Notes: generated by a model from the letters alone, not told the origin. Counted from the first letter of the stretch, positions 25,164-33,803 are shown. The stretch is 64,000 nucleotides of DNA from an uncultured Paracoccaceae bacterium (GCA_947498645.1 CANMKS010000001.1:2766032-2830031); one strand, 5' to 3'. A program made the numbers and translations.

Positions 25164-26180
25164 ATGACAAACGCCCTTTCCACATTGCTTGAAACACGCG
25201 ATTGGCTCATGGCCGATGGTGCCACGGGCACGAACCTGTTCAACATGGGGCTGATGTCAGGCGACGCGCCGGAGATGTGGAACATCGACGAGACCGCCAA
25301 AATCAAAGCGCTCTACAAAGGGGCCGCGGACGCAGGCAGCGACATTTTTCTGACGAACAGCTTTGGTGCAAATGCATCCCGCCTCAAACTGCATGGTGCG
25401 GAAGGACGGGTCAGGGAACTTAACGAAGCCGCGGCAAACCTCGGGCGCGACGTGGCAGATGCGTCAGGGCGGACAATCGTTGTTGCGGGGTCGGTTGGCC
25501 CAACGGGCGAGATCATGGCCCCCATGGGCAGCCTGACACATGAGATCGCCGTTGAGATGTTCCACGAACAGGCCGAAGGGCTGAAAGCGGGCGGCGCGGA
25601 TGTGCTTTGGGTCGAAACCATCAGTGCGGTCGAAGAATATATCGCCGCTGCCGAAGCCTTTGCACTGGCCGATATGCCCTGGTGTGGCACGATGAGCTTT
25701 GACACAGCCGGACGCACGATGATGGGAATCACCTCTACAGATCTGGTCAAGAAAATTGGCAAGATCGCCCACCAACCCCTTGCTTTCGGGGCCAATTGTG
25801 GGACTGGCGCATCGGATCTGCTGCGCACGGTTCTGGGGTTCTCTGCTGCGGGCAGCGACCTGCCGATCATCGCCAAAGGCAACGCTGGTATTCCCAAATA
25901 CCACGATGGCCATATCCACTATGACGGCACACCCGCACTGATGGCCGACTACGCTGTGCTCGCGCGTGATTGCGGGGCGACGATCATCGGGGGCTGCTGT
26001 GGCACAACGCCGGATCATTTGCGCGCCATGCGCGAGGCGCTTGAGACCCGTCCAAAAGGTGCGGCCCCCACATTGGACACCATCACGGATGCATTGGGTG
26101 CATTCTCATCCACCTCTGACGGGACCGATGGTGCAGGCCCAACTGCGGCGCCGCGGCGCGGACGGCGGCGCCGGACATAG
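25164..26180 (+). CDS. bmt: BHMT-like homocysteine methyltransferase module
   Basis: 338 residues of the betaine-homocysteine/MetH homocysteine-domain family (TIM barrel). The N-terminal motif DGATGTNLFNMGL and the three zinc-binding cysteines C212 (GANCGTG), C278 and C279 (GGCCGTT) are all present. Annotated relatives are called betaine-homocysteine methyltransferase. In Rhodobacterales the same protein serves as the homocysteine-binding part of a split cobalamin methionine synthase. The C-terminus carries a Pro/Gly/Ser linker and ends APRRGRRRRT, beyond the barrel. ATG 25164 has GGAG upstream. The corrinoid partner is 1.5 kb away and the folate partner 25 kb away in this window. Confidence 0.85.
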   Translation: MTNALSTLLETRDWLMADGATGTNLFNMGLMSGDAPEMWNIDETAKIKALYKGAADAGSDIFLTNSFGANASRLKLHGAEGRVRELNEAAANLGRDVADASGRTIVVAGSVGPTGEIMAPMGSLTHEIAVEMFHEQAEGLKAGGADVLWVETISAVEEYIAAAEAFALADMPWCGTMSFDTAGRTMMGITSTDLVKKIGKIAHQPLAFGANCGTGASDLLRTVLGFSAAGSDLPIIAKGNAGIPKYHDGHIHYDGTPALMADYAVLARDCGATIIGGCCGTTPDHLRAMREALETRPKGAAPTLDTITDALGAFSSTSDGTDGAGPTAAPRRGRRRRT

Positions 26181-26193
26181 CGGCACGCCCAGA

Positions 26194-26208
26194 GGGGGCG
26201 CTGCCCCC
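26194..26208. terminator. GC-rich hairpin after bmt
   Basis: GGGGGC GCT GCCCCC lies 14 bp after the bmt stop. There is no T-run directly after it, so it is a weak terminator or part of the repeat mosaic that follows. Confidence 0.45.
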
Positions 26209-26229
26209 GCCGCCCAGGGGCGGCCCCCC

Positions 26230-26405
26230 GAGATATTTTTGAACAAAAGAAGCAAGGGTAATCTTTGGTTAACACTGCACGGCTATTTTCAGAAATGCGG
26301 TACAGGCTGAGAAGCCGATGACCGTAACGGAAGAAGCCCCGCGCGATCGCTGATTGTCGCGGGGTTGACCGCCCGGTCCCATCTTCTTTTGTTCTTAAAT
26401 ATCTC
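26230..26405. repeat. inverted-repeat pair enclosing a hairpin
   Basis: Two 23-bp arms, 26230-26252 (GAGATATTTTTGAACAAAAG...) and 26383-26405 (reverse complement GAGATATTTAAGAACAAAAG...), match at 21 of 23 positions. They bracket about 130 bp that contains the stem CCCCGCG (26337-26343) / CGCGGGG (26358-26364). Similar AT-core, GC-flanked intergenic sequences are frequent between genes in roseobacters, so this is probably a REP-like element and may also end the two convergent transcripts. Confidence 0.65.
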
Positions 26406-26440
26406 CGCCGGAGGCATCTGCCCGCCCCTCACACACGGCA

Positions 26441-27523
26441 TCACAGCAATGAAAGCTGGTCCCCTACCTGCTGTGGCCGCGCAAAAAGATCGGTCCGCAA
26501 GGGCGGCAGGCTGCGATCAAGCCCCAGCTTGCGCGCGGCGAGCTTGAACCGCTGACGCATGATCGCAGCCCATTCCCCCTGCCCGGTCATCCGTCTGCCA
26601 AAGGCAGGATCGTAGGTCTTGCCGCCGTGCAATTCGCGCACGCGCCCCATGATGCGCGCCGCGCGGTCGGGATAGGTGTCTTCCACCCAGTCCTGAAACA
26701 GGCCCGCCACCTCGCGTGGCAACCGCAGCACAATGGACGAGGCCGCAACCGCCCCGGCCTTTTGGGCGGCTTGCAGGATCGCCTCAAGTTCGTGATCGGT
26801 CAGCGCAGGAATAACAGGCGACACCATCACCCGCACAGGAATACCTGCATCCGTCAGGCGCCTTATGCTGCGCAACCGCGCGGCGGGCGCAGGGACGCGC
26901 GGTTCCATCGCGCGGGCGGTTGCGGGATCAAGTGTGGTGACAGACATGCCCACACGCAACAGCCCTTTGGCAGCCATGGGCGCGAGAATATCAATATCGC
27001 GTTCGATCAATGTCCCTTTGGTCACGATCCCCACGGGATGGTTGAAATCGCTTAGCACCTGTAACAGCTCGCGCATGATTTTCCGCGGTTTTTCAATCGG
27101 TTGATAAGGGTCGGTATTGGTACCAATGGCAAGTGTCTTGGGGACGTAGCGTGGATTGCTGAGCTCTTTGCGCAATTGCGCCGCCGCATTTGGCCGGGCG
27201 ATCAGCCTGGTTTCGAAATCCAGACCTGGTGACAGCCCCAGAAACGCATGGCTTGGCCGGGCAAAGCAATAAATACATCCATGCTCACACCCGCGATACG
27301 GGTTGATTGACCGATCAAAAGACAAATCAGGCGAGGTATTGCGGCTGATCACCTTGCGGGCCACTTCGTCACGCACCTCTGTGCGCAGCACCGGCAGTTC
27401 GTCTTCTCTGCCCCAGCCATCATCCACCGCCTCTGCATGGAAGCGGTCAAACCGGATATCAGGATTCGACGTTGCCGCCCGCCCCGGCGTTCGGTGGGAT
27501 TTCTGAAGTGGAAGATCGTTCAT
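26441..27523 (-). CDS. PA0069-family radical SAM protein
   Basis: 360 residues. The cluster motif CEHGCIYC (CxxxCxYC) sits near residue 80 in the block INPYRGCEHGCIYCFARPSH, followed by a TIM-barrel fold resembling spore photoproduct lyase. This is the PA0069 family, whose substrate is not known. The start ATG at 27523 is preceded, 11 bp upstream, by a GTTC-N7-GTTC SOS box, so damage induction is likely and a DNA-repair role is plausible but unproven. It is convergent with bmt and divergent from the corrinoid gene. Confidence 0.88.
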   Translation of the reverse strand: MNDLPLQKSHRTPGRAATSNPDIRFDRFHAEAVDDGWGREDELPVLRTEVRDEVARKVISRNTSPDLSFDRSINPYRGCEHGCIYCFARPSHAFLGLSPGLDFETRLIARPNAAAQLRKELSNPRYVPKTLAIGTNTDPYQPIEKPRKIMRELLQVLSDFNHPVGIVTKGTLIERDIDILAPMAAKGLLRVGMSVTTLDPATARAMEPRVPAPAARLRSIRRLTDAGIPVRVMVSPVIPALTDHELEAILQAAQKAGAVAASSIVLRLPREVAGLFQDWVEDTYPDRAARIMGRVRELHGGKTYDPAFGRRMTGQGEWAAIMRQRFKLAARKLGLDRSLPPLRTDLFARPQQVGDQLSLL

Positions 27524-27534
27524 AATGAATATTA

Positions 27535-27549
27535 GAACATATCAAGAAC
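27535..27549 (-). promoter_or_regulatory. candidate LexA (SOS) box before radical SAM gene
   Basis: On the minus strand it reads GTTC TTGATAT GTTC, the GTTC-N7-GTTC consensus of alphaproteobacterial LexA. It sits 11 bp before the start codon and overlaps a TAATAT-like -10. The same consensus precedes recA in this window. Confidence 0.6.
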
Positions 27550-27658
27550 ATCTTCAAGCACAGGTCGGTCATGTTCTTGGACATGTCGGATTTCAGCAGG
27601 TAGATTGTGGCAAACAGGCGCACTACTGTTTTCAGACTATTTTGCAAAGGGTTGGCCC

Positions 27659-28366
27659 ATGTCCGACGAAGAAGATGACATCATCCTGTCCGAACTGAAC
27701 GACGAAGACCTCGTCGCGCAGATGTTCGACGACCTTTATGACGGCATGAAGGAAGAAATCGAAGAAGGGGTGAACATCCTTCTCAGCCGCGATTGGCCGC
27801 CCTATCGCATCCTGACCGAGGCGCTTGTCGGCGGCATGACGATCGTGGGTCACGACTTTCGCGATGGCATCCTGTTTGTGCCAGAGGTTCTGTTGGCAGC
27901 CAATGCGATGAAGGGTGGCATGTTCATCCTCAAGCCACTGCTGGCCGAAACCGGTGCCCCTCGCGTGGGCAAGATGGTGATTGGCACCGTCAAGGGCGAC
28001 ATCCATGACATCGGCAAGAACCTTGTTTCGATGATGATGGAAGGTGCAGGCTTTGAAGTGGTTGATCTGGGTATCAACAATGCGGTCGAGGCCTATCTTG
28101 AGGCGCTTGAAACCGAACAGCCCGACATCCTTGGCATGTCCGCCCTGCTGACCACGACGATGCCTTACATGAAGGTTGTCATCGACACGATGGTCGAAAA
28201 AGGCCTGCGCGAAGATTACGTCGTGCTGGTTGGTGGCGCGCCTCTTAACGAAGAATTCGGTAAAGCCATTGGCGCAGACGCCTACTGCCGTGATGCCGCT
28301 GTTGCGGTGGAAACCGCCAAGACCTTCATGGCACGCAAGCACAATCAGGGTGCCGCGGCAGTCTGA
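27659..28366 (+). CDS. corrinoid (B12-binding) methyl-shuttle protein
   Basis: 235 residues in the order of MetH residues cap plus B12 domain: helical cap domain (about 35-100) and Rossmann-like B12 domain (about 103-230). The cobalt-ligating motif GDIHDIG is at 113-119, with H116 as lower axial ligand, followed by the SxL (SALLTTT) and GG (VGGAPLN) motifs. The first 37 residues are strikingly acidic: 16 Asp/Glu against one Lys. As in split methionine synthases of this order, it should carry the methyl group between the methylfolate module (51664-52731) and the homocysteine module (25164-26180). The start is the ATG followed by MSDEEDD. Confidence 0.9.
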   Translation: MSDEEDDIILSELNDEDLVAQMFDDLYDGMKEEIEEGVNILLSRDWPPYRILTEALVGGMTIVGHDFRDGILFVPEVLLAANAMKGGMFILKPLLAETGAPRVGKMVIGTVKGDIHDIGKNLVSMMMEGAGFEVVDLGINNAVEAYLEALETEQPDILGMSALLTTTMPYMKVVIDTMVEKGLREDYVVLVGGAPLNEEFGKAIGADAYCRDAAVAVETAKTFMARKHNQGAAAV

Positions 28367-28416
28367 TCTTACAAATTGGCCATGTCGTCCTTATCTGCAA
28401 ATCAGAGGAGGACGAC

Positions 28417-28614
28417 ATGCCTTTTAACCGTCTTATCATTCTGCTCGTCTTTGTGATCTGCGCTGCTGCCGGCACGGTATTTGTCGCAGTGTCGTTTGCG
28501 GGGGCGTTGCAACTGCCGCCGCTGCTAGGGATTGCCGCGCTCAGCGTGCTGGCCCTTTGCGCATCATTTGCGGTGCGCCGCTGGGCGGACCGGCAAAGCA
28601 ACACAAAGAACTAG
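28417..28614 (+). CDS. small two-helix membrane protein
   Basis: 65 residues with hydrophobic segments at about 5-28 and 33-52, and a basic C-terminus (VRRWADRQSNTKN). A GAGGAGG ribosome site precedes the ATG. It lies between the corrinoid and DUF1638 genes in the same direction with short gaps (50 and 9 bp), so it is probably in their operon. No family was recognised. Confidence 0.7.
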   Translation: MPFNRLIILLVFVICAAAGTVFVAVSFAGALQLPPLLGIAALSVLALCASFAVRRWADRQSNTKN

Positions 28615-28623
28615 GACAGGCAC

Positions 28624-29250
28624 GTGACCACAGATGCAATCCTGACACATGATGGCCTGCCCCCTGAAGGGCAAGGTCGTGTGTTGCTGATTGCCTGTGG
28701 CGCACTGGCCCGCGAGATTCTGGCCATCAAACAAGGCTCCGGGCTGGACCATCTAGACCTGCAATGCCTTCCCGCAATCCTGCACAATCACCCCGACCGC
28801 ATTGTACCTGCCGTGCAAGCGGCCGTGGCAAAGCATCGCGATGCCTACAAGACGATCTTTATCGTTTATGCCGACTGCGGCACCGGAGGGCAGTTGCAAG
28901 CGGCCTGCGCCGAAATGGGTGTTGAAATGGTTGCCGGTCCCCATTGCTATTCATTCTTTGAAGGCAATGAGGCCTTTGCGGCACAAGATGAAATGACCGC
29001 CTTCTACCTGACCGATTTTCTTGTCCGTCAGTTTGATGCCTTTGTATGGGAACCCTTGGGATTGGGCCGTCACCCCGAACTGCGCGACATGTACTTTGGC
29101 AACTACGAAAAGCTGGTCTATCAGGCCCAGACCGATGACGCTGCTCTGACCCAGAAGGCGCAAACCTGTGCTGACAGGCTGGGGCTCGCATTTGAGCGAC
29201 GCTTTACCGGCTACGGTGATCTGACGACAGTCTTGGTCGAGCTGCCTTAG
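28624..29250 (+). CDS. DUF1638 domain protein
   Basis: 208 residues; begins with a GTG or nearby start, reading TTDAILTHDGLPPEGQGRVLLIACGALAREIL. Cysteines occur in IACGAL, YADCGTG and PHCYSFFEG, the last two in conserved-looking contexts. It fits DUF1638, a family linked to corrinoid methyltransferase loci but without an assigned reaction. Its position after the corrinoid protein suggests a role in corrinoid or methyl-group metabolism. Cys/His could bind metal or substrate; that is inference only. Confidence 0.82.
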   Translation: MTTDAILTHDGLPPEGQGRVLLIACGALAREILAIKQGSGLDHLDLQCLPAILHNHPDRIVPAVQAAVAKHRDAYKTIFIVYADCGTGGQLQAACAEMGVEMVAGPHCYSFFEGNEAFAAQDEMTAFYLTDFLVRQFDAFVWEPLGLGRHPELRDMYFGNYEKLVYQAQTDDAALTQKAQTCADRLGLAFERRFTGYGDLTTVLVELP

Positions 29251-29343
29251 GTGCAGTCCCGACAGCAGACATTCAGAACCTAACAGCAAATGGGGGCTAT
29301 GCGGGACGAAGTGTGCCTTCCGCTTCTGTGTCTCAATGTCCGC

Positions 29344-29811
29344 TTACAACAAAGATTCAAAAGCGTCGAATATCTCGTTTAGACTGTCTTCAGCAGCATG
29401 GACGTAGGATGGTTCGATTGAGACGCATTGGTCGGAAGCAACGATTTCGCAAGTGTCGCCTTTGGGCTTGAACAACAACAGCTCTTGCTTTGCGAAGTGC
29501 TGGTCGAACATTTCGCCTTCCATGGTGATCTCAGAATGCGCGACAATCAGTCTTGCTGGGCGGACAACCAAATACTTTCGAGTGGTCCTACCGTATAGGC
29601 GATTTTTCCAGCGGTCCTCGTATCGTTCAAGGCCGCCCTCCATCACACTTACTTCTTTGACGTCGTTCTTTGATCGCCCACGGCCCAGGACATTCCCTCG
29701 TACTGCAGGATCAGTCCAAGCCGCGAAGATTTCTTCTGCTGCACCGCGAAACTCACGCCGAACAACCACAGTGAAATGACGCGATTTTCTTTTTTCTGCT
29801 TTTGCATCCAT
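29344..29811 (-). CDS. SRPBCC (START-like) domain protein
   Basis: 155 residues with the AHSA1-like pattern VVVRREFRGAAEEIFAAWTDPAVRGNVLG, followed by an antiparallel sheet with alternating hydrophobic residues and a C-terminal helix (SYVHAAEDSLNEIFDAFESLL). Such helix-grip proteins bind hydrophobic ligands or act as Hsp90 co-chaperone-like factors. The ATG at 29811 was chosen over a TTG at 29847. The gene is clearly less GC-rich than its neighbours, with different codon preference, suggesting recent acquisition. It stands alone. Confidence 0.72.
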   Translation of the reverse strand: MDAKAEKRKSRHFTVVVRREFRGAAEEIFAAWTDPAVRGNVLGRGRSKNDVKEVSVMEGGLERYEDRWKNRLYGRTTRKYLVVRPARLIVAHSEITMEGEMFDQHFAKQELLLFKPKGDTCEIVASDQCVSIEPSYVHAAEDSLNEIFDAFESLL

Positions 29812-30026
29812 GTCTGCATGGTTATCCGCAAGTGCGCGTGGTGCCAAGCATCACAAATAGCAGCCACATTGTTTATCGTATCTCGGAAGCGGACGTTGCT
29901 GCATCGCGCAGCATCCTGTCTATTTGGCGGCCCTTTTAAGCCGTCCACCCCACAATACATGCAGGTCCGGCTCTCAAGCCCAAGCTATTCTCCGCTACAA
30001 AAGTAGGGCTAACCTGACGTTGCGCG

Positions 30027-30437
30027 CTAGGCTACCGCCGCCGCGGTTTGCCGGATACGTTCGACCATCGCGCGCAGCCCGTTGGACCGTTGCGCCGAAA
30101 GGTGATCGTTCAACCCCAGGCGCCCCAGTTCAGCCGCCGCATCAATTTTGCCGACCTCTTCAACCGGTTGCCCATCATAAAGCGCCAAAAGCACGGCAAT
30201 CAGACCGCGCACGATCATGGCGTCGCTTTCACCGCGGAAGGTGAAAATGCCATTTTCGATCTTGGGCACCAGCCAGACCTGACTGGCACAGCCGTCAACC
30301 TTGGTGGCAGGCACGCGCAGCGCGTCTTCCAGCGGGTCCATCGCCTTGCCCATGTCGATCACATGGCGATAGCGGTCTTCCCAATCATCAAGGAATTCAA
30401 AGGTTTCTACCAAATCTTCGAAGTCAGGGTTGGCCAT
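30027..30437 (-). CDS. sufE: SufE sulfur-transfer protein
   Basis: 136 residues; accepts persulfide sulfur from a SufS-type cysteine desulfurase for Fe-S cluster assembly. The acceptor cysteine is in the conserved loop TKVDGCASQVWL. The FLDDWEDRYRHVIDMGK N-terminus and the RSNGLRAMVERI C-terminus are standard. It is separate from any suf operon here and precedes rnd on neither strand directly; the gap to rnd is 60 bp. Confidence 0.95.
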   Translation of the reverse strand: MANPDFEDLVETFEFLDDWEDRYRHVIDMGKAMDPLEDALRVPATKVDGCASQVWLVPKIENGIFTFRGESDAMIVRGLIAVLLALYDGQPVEEVGKIDAAAELGRLGLNDHLSAQRSNGLRAMVERIRQTAAAVA

Positions 30438-30497
30438 GGGATACTCTTGCTGCTGGGTCTTGCATTGATGTAGGTGCGCGGCGCTGCGAGGTCCAGA

Positions 30498-31655
30498 TCA
30501 AAGACTGACAGTGACCACCTTTTGGCCCTTCACAGCCAGCCCCACCTGCCCTTCACATAGCTGCAAGGCGTCATTGCCAAACACTTCGCGCCGCCAACCT
30601 TTGAGTGCGGCAACATCGCGCCGCCCTGCCGCCAAAGCATCAAGATCGGCAGAGGTTGCGATCAGTTTGGGCGCGACCTCGGCATCGTCGGTCTTGGCTT
30701 TGAGCAGGACACGCAGCATATCAGCCAGTGCAGGGTTCACCTGCAACTTGGCGCGGCTGTTGTCGGCTTTGGGCATATCTTCAGGTTTAACCGCCAATCC
30801 AGCTTTGACGCTGGCAATGATACCGGCTGCGATGTCGCCCTTTCGGGCTTCGCGCAACAAAAGGCGCGAACGGCCCAGGTCCTGTTCGGATTGTGGTTTG
30901 GTTGATGCCAGTTCCACCAGCGCATCGTCCTTGAACACCCGGTTGCGTGGCACGTTGCGTTCTTGTGCATGGGCCTCGCGGAACCGGGCCAATTCGCGGA
31001 CGATGGCCAGAAACTTGCCCGATTGCGTGCGCGTCTTCACCCGCTTCCAGGCATCATCCGGATCGGCCTGATATGTGGCGGGGTCTTCCAGAACGGCCAT
31101 TTCCTCGGCCACCCATTTGGCGCGGCCGGACTGCGCCAGACGGGCAGAGAGGTATTCATAAATATCGCGCAGATGCGTGACATCGGCCAAAGCATATGTT
31201 GCCTGCGCATCCGTCAGCGGACGGCGCGACCAATCGGTGAAACGCGACGACTTATCCAGATCCGCCTTGGCGATCTTGCGCACAAGGGTTTCATAGCCAA
31301 CCTGTTCACCAAAGCCGCAGACCATCGCGGCCACCTGGGTGTCAAACAGCGGCTCCGGGATCACGCACGCATCAACATAGAAAATCTCAAGATCCTGCCG
31401 TGCTGCGTGAAACACCTTTACGCAACCGTGGTCTTTGAACAGCGCATAAAGCGGATCAAGTGACAAACCATCAACCAGCGGGTCAACCAGAACGGCATCG
31501 GCACCGTTTTCATCCTGATAGGCCAACTGCACAAGGCACAGCTTGGAATAATAGGTTCGCTCGCGCAGAAACTCTGTATCGACGGTGACATAGGGCCGTT
31601 TGGCGGCCTCAGCACAGAATGCCGCCAACGCATCGGTCGTCGTGATTTTCTTCAT
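30498..31655 (-). CDS. rnd: ribonuclease D
   Basis: 385 residues. The DEDDy 3'-5' exonuclease domain (about 1-200) shows Exo I (VTVDTEFLRE), Exo II (FHAARQDLE) and Exo III (TYALADVTHL, with Tyr). An HRDC domain follows (about 215-290), and a second HRDC-like region comes before the C-terminus. It trims tRNA 3' ends. Length is typical. It is the 5' neighbour of sufE in the same direction, with a short gap. Confidence 0.95.
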   Translation of the reverse strand: MKKITTTDALAAFCAEAAKRPYVTVDTEFLRERTYYSKLCLVQLAYQDENGADAVLVDPLVDGLSLDPLYALFKDHGCVKVFHAARQDLEIFYVDACVIPEPLFDTQVAAMVCGFGEQVGYETLVRKIAKADLDKSSRFTDWSRRPLTDAQATYALADVTHLRDIYEYLSARLAQSGRAKWVAEEMAVLEDPATYQADPDDAWKRVKTRTQSGKFLAIVRELARFREAHAQERNVPRNRVFKDDALVELASTKPQSEQDLGRSRLLLREARKGDIAAGIIASVKAGLAVKPEDMPKADNSRAKLQVNPALADMLRVLLKAKTDDAEVAPKLIATSADLDALAAGRRDVAALKGWRREVFGNDALQLCEGQVGLAVKGQKVVTVSL

Positions 31656-31720
31656 TTTTGGTCCGTTTATCTTTGGTTGCGGCGACGATAGGCGATTGGC
31701 TGCGTGATGAAAAGCGCCCG

Positions 31721-32317
31721 TCAGCCCGGCAAATTTACCGGGCGATTATCGCCCTGCGCGAAGCGGCGCAAAACAGCCGGATAAAGCTGATGTTCAAGCG
31801 GCAAAAGCCGGGCGGCAAGGGTTTCTGCCGTATCGTCAGGTCGAACAGCAATGCGCGCCTGTCCCAGAACAGGCCCATCATCCAGCGCGGCCGTAACCTC
31901 ATGCACAGAGCAGCCATGCTCGGCGTCTCCGGCTTCCAACGCGCGCGCATGGGTGTGCAACCCCTTGTATTTGGGCAGCAAAGAGGGGTGAATATTCAGC
32001 ATCTTGCCTGCCCATTTCCCAGTGAAATCAGCGGTCAGAATGCGCATGAACCCGGCAAGACAGATGATATCAGGCTTTGCCGTCTCAAGTGCGGTTTGCA
32101 ACGCAGCCTCAAACCCGACCCGGTCCTTGCCAAAAGGTTTGTGGTCGATGGCCAGCGTGGGAATGTTCAGCTTGCGCGCCTTGGCCAACCCGCCTGCGTC
32201 CGGGTCATTGGACAGCACCAGAACCGGCCTTGCCGGATGATCGCCGCGCATCGATTCCGCCAGCGCCACCATATTGGACCCGCCACCCGAAATCAGGATC
32301 GCAACGCGCTTCGTCAC
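31721..32317 (-). CDS. purN: GAR formyltransferase PurN
   Basis: 198 residues; transfers formyl from 10-formyl-THF to glycinamide ribonucleotide. Visible are [12 protein letters not shown] (phosphate-binding loop), the catalytic Asn-His-Asp set in the [22 protein letters not shown] block, and FMRILTADF. Its start overlaps the purM stop (ATGA on the minus strand), so purM-purN form a coupled operon. Confidence 0.97.
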   Translation of the reverse strand: MTKRVAILISGGGSNMVALAESMRGDHPARPVLVLSNDPDAGGLAKARKLNIPTLAIDHKPFGKDRVGFEAALQTALETAKPDIICLAGFMRILTADFTGKWAGKMLNIHPSLLPKYKGLHTHARALEAGDAEHGCSVHEVTAALDDGPVLGQARIAVRPDDTAETLAARLLPLEHQLYPAVLRRFAQGDNRPVNLPG

Positions 32318-33366
32318 AAAAGCGCGCCAGAATAGCGCACGCCCTCGCCCGCGGTGACATGGCCCAGTTTGTGAACCGTCTCGCCTTGCTCCGACAGCAG
32401 GGCCGTCAATGCATCTGCACGCGCGGCATCAACGGCCAGAACCATGCCGATGCCTGCGTTGAAGGTCTTCAGCAACTCGGCTTCAGCCATGCCACCCGTC
32501 TGTGCCAGCCACTGAAAGACTGGCGGCAAATCCCAGGCATTCAGGTCAATCTCTGCGCCCAGCCCTTCCGGCAAGACACGCGGCAGGTTTTCCGTCAAAC
32601 CGCCACCGGTGATATGGGCAAGCGCATGAACGCCGCCTGCCCGCACGGCGGCCAAGGCCTGTTTGACATAAAGACGGGTTGGCGCCAGCAATGCCTCGCC
32701 CAAAGTGCCACCCGCAAAGGGGGCCTTGTCACCCCACGCAAGGCCCGACATATCGACAACGCGGCGCACCAGCGAATACCCGTTCGAATGCACCCCGTCA
32801 GAGGCAAGCCCGAGCAGCACATCACCTTCGGTGACATCCGTCGGCAGCTCGGCCCCGCGTTCCATCGCACCTACTGCAAAACCAGCCAGATCAAAATCAC
32901 CGGCTTCATACATCCCCGGCATCTCTGCTGTCTCACCGCCAATCAAGGCACAGCCAGAGGCCTCACAGCCTGCGGCAATGCCTTCGATGATGCGGGTGGC
33001 CTGATCCAGTTCCAGTTTACCGGTCGCAAAATAATCCAGTAAAAACAATGGCTCTGCCCCCTGACAGACCAGATCGTTGACGCACATCGCCACCAGATCA
33101 ACGCCGATGGTGTCCACATTGCCGGTATCAATCGCGATCCGCAGTTTGGTGCCGACACCATCCGTCGCCGCAACCAGAACCGGATCGGCGTATCCCGCAG
33201 CTTTCAGATCAAACAGTGCGCCAAAGCCACCCAACCCGGCCATGACACCCGGACGTGACGTGCGCTTGGCTGCCGGTTTGATCCGTTCTACCAACGTGTT
33301 TCCGGCGTCAATATCCACCCCAGCATCCGCGTAGGTCAGGCCATTTTTTGTCATCATGTCGTCCAT
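32314..33366 (-). CDS. purM: AIR synthetase PurM
   Basis: 350 residues; ATP-dependent ring closure of FGAM to AIR. Marks are the N-terminal [52 protein letters not shown] and [19 protein letters not shown]. The ATG at 33366 is the first; another two to four codons in is possible. It heads purM-purN. Upstream (33367-33627) is a 260-bp gap with no convincing gene, holding the promoters of purM and of the divergent tRNA. Confidence 0.97.
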   Translation of the reverse strand: MDDMMTKNGLTYADAGVDIDAGNTLVERIKPAAKRTSRPGVMAGLGGFGALFDLKAAGYADPVLVAATDGVGTKLRIAIDTGNVDTIGVDLVAMCVNDLVCQGAEPLFLLDYFATGKLELDQATRIIEGIAAGCEASGCALIGGETAEMPGMYEAGDFDLAGFAVGAMERGAELPTDVTEGDVLLGLASDGVHSNGYSLVRRVVDMSGLAWGDKAPFAGGTLGEALLAPTRLYVKQALAAVRAGGVHALAHITGGGLTENLPRVLPEGLGAEIDLNAWDLPPVFQWLAQTGGMAEAELLKTFNAGIGMVLAVDAARADALTALLSEQGETVHKLGHVTAGEGVRYSGALL

Positions 33367-33589
33367 TCATTGATTAAATGGGCGATAACTTATGTGCCCC
33401 CTCGAAGCAACGGGTCCGGTATGAGTTCTTTGCGATGCTGCGATGTTCAGCGCGCGAACTTGACACTGCGGGAGCAGGCTTGGGCTGTTTTTCTGTCAAT
33501 CCACTATTACGAAGCCCCAGTGCCTGCGAACACGCCCCGGCCTGATGCCTGCACCGCCCCAATCAACGCAGGAAATCAACTGGTGCAAC

Positions 33590-33617
33590 TTGACGCCCCA
33601 CGATGATCTGATAACTC
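33590..33617 (+). promoter_or_regulatory. candidate tRNA promoter
   Basis: TTGACG (33590-33595) and TAACTC (33612-33617), spaced by 16 bp, lie about 10 bp before the tRNA 5' end. Confidence 0.4.
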
Positions 33618-33627
33618 GGTTCTCAGG

Positions 33628-33704
33628 GGGCCTGTAGCTCAACTGGTTAGAGCAGAGCGCTCATAACGCTTTGGTTGCGGGTTCAAGTCCTGCCGGGCCT
33701 ACCA
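33628..33704 (+). tRNA. tRNA-Ile2 (CAT, lysidine type), or elongator tRNA-Met
   Basis: A 77-nt cloverleaf: acceptor GGGCCTG / CGGGCCT with discriminator A and encoded CCA, a D-arm with TAGCTCAACTGGTTAGAGCA, an anticodon stem AGCG/CGCT around loop CTCATAA, and a T-arm with GGTTCAAGTCC. The anticodon is CAT. Acceptor positions C4-G69 and C5-G68 are the pairs that TilS uses to recognise tRNA-Ile2, so I favour the AUA-reading isoleucine tRNA whose CAT is modified to lysidine. An automatic call would probably be Met. Confidence 0.93.
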
Positions 33705-33720
33705 CCTCCCCTACATTACT

Positions 33721-33740
33721 TTTGTATACAAATGTATACA
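33721..33740. repeat. tandem GTATACA palindromes before icd
   Basis: TTTGTATACAAA (33721-33732) and TGTATACA (33733-33740) place two GTATACA cores exactly 10 bp apart (33724 and 33734), about 65-80 bp before the icd start. They resemble operator half-sites for a GntR-type or other dimeric regulator. Confidence 0.45.
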
Positions 33741-33803
33741 GTCTTTTCGTTCCCGCAGAAGTACGCTATGGCAGGGCAACCCTCATAGCTGCGGAGCACA
33801 CCC

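Noticed and set aside
33370..33606. 78-codon frame between purM and the tRNA
   Set aside because: No ribosome site, no motif, and it covers the tRNA promoter region.
33628..33760. tRNA used as an attachment site for an integrated element
   Set aside because: No integrase and no repeat of the tRNA 3' end was noticed downstream; the next genes are housekeeping.
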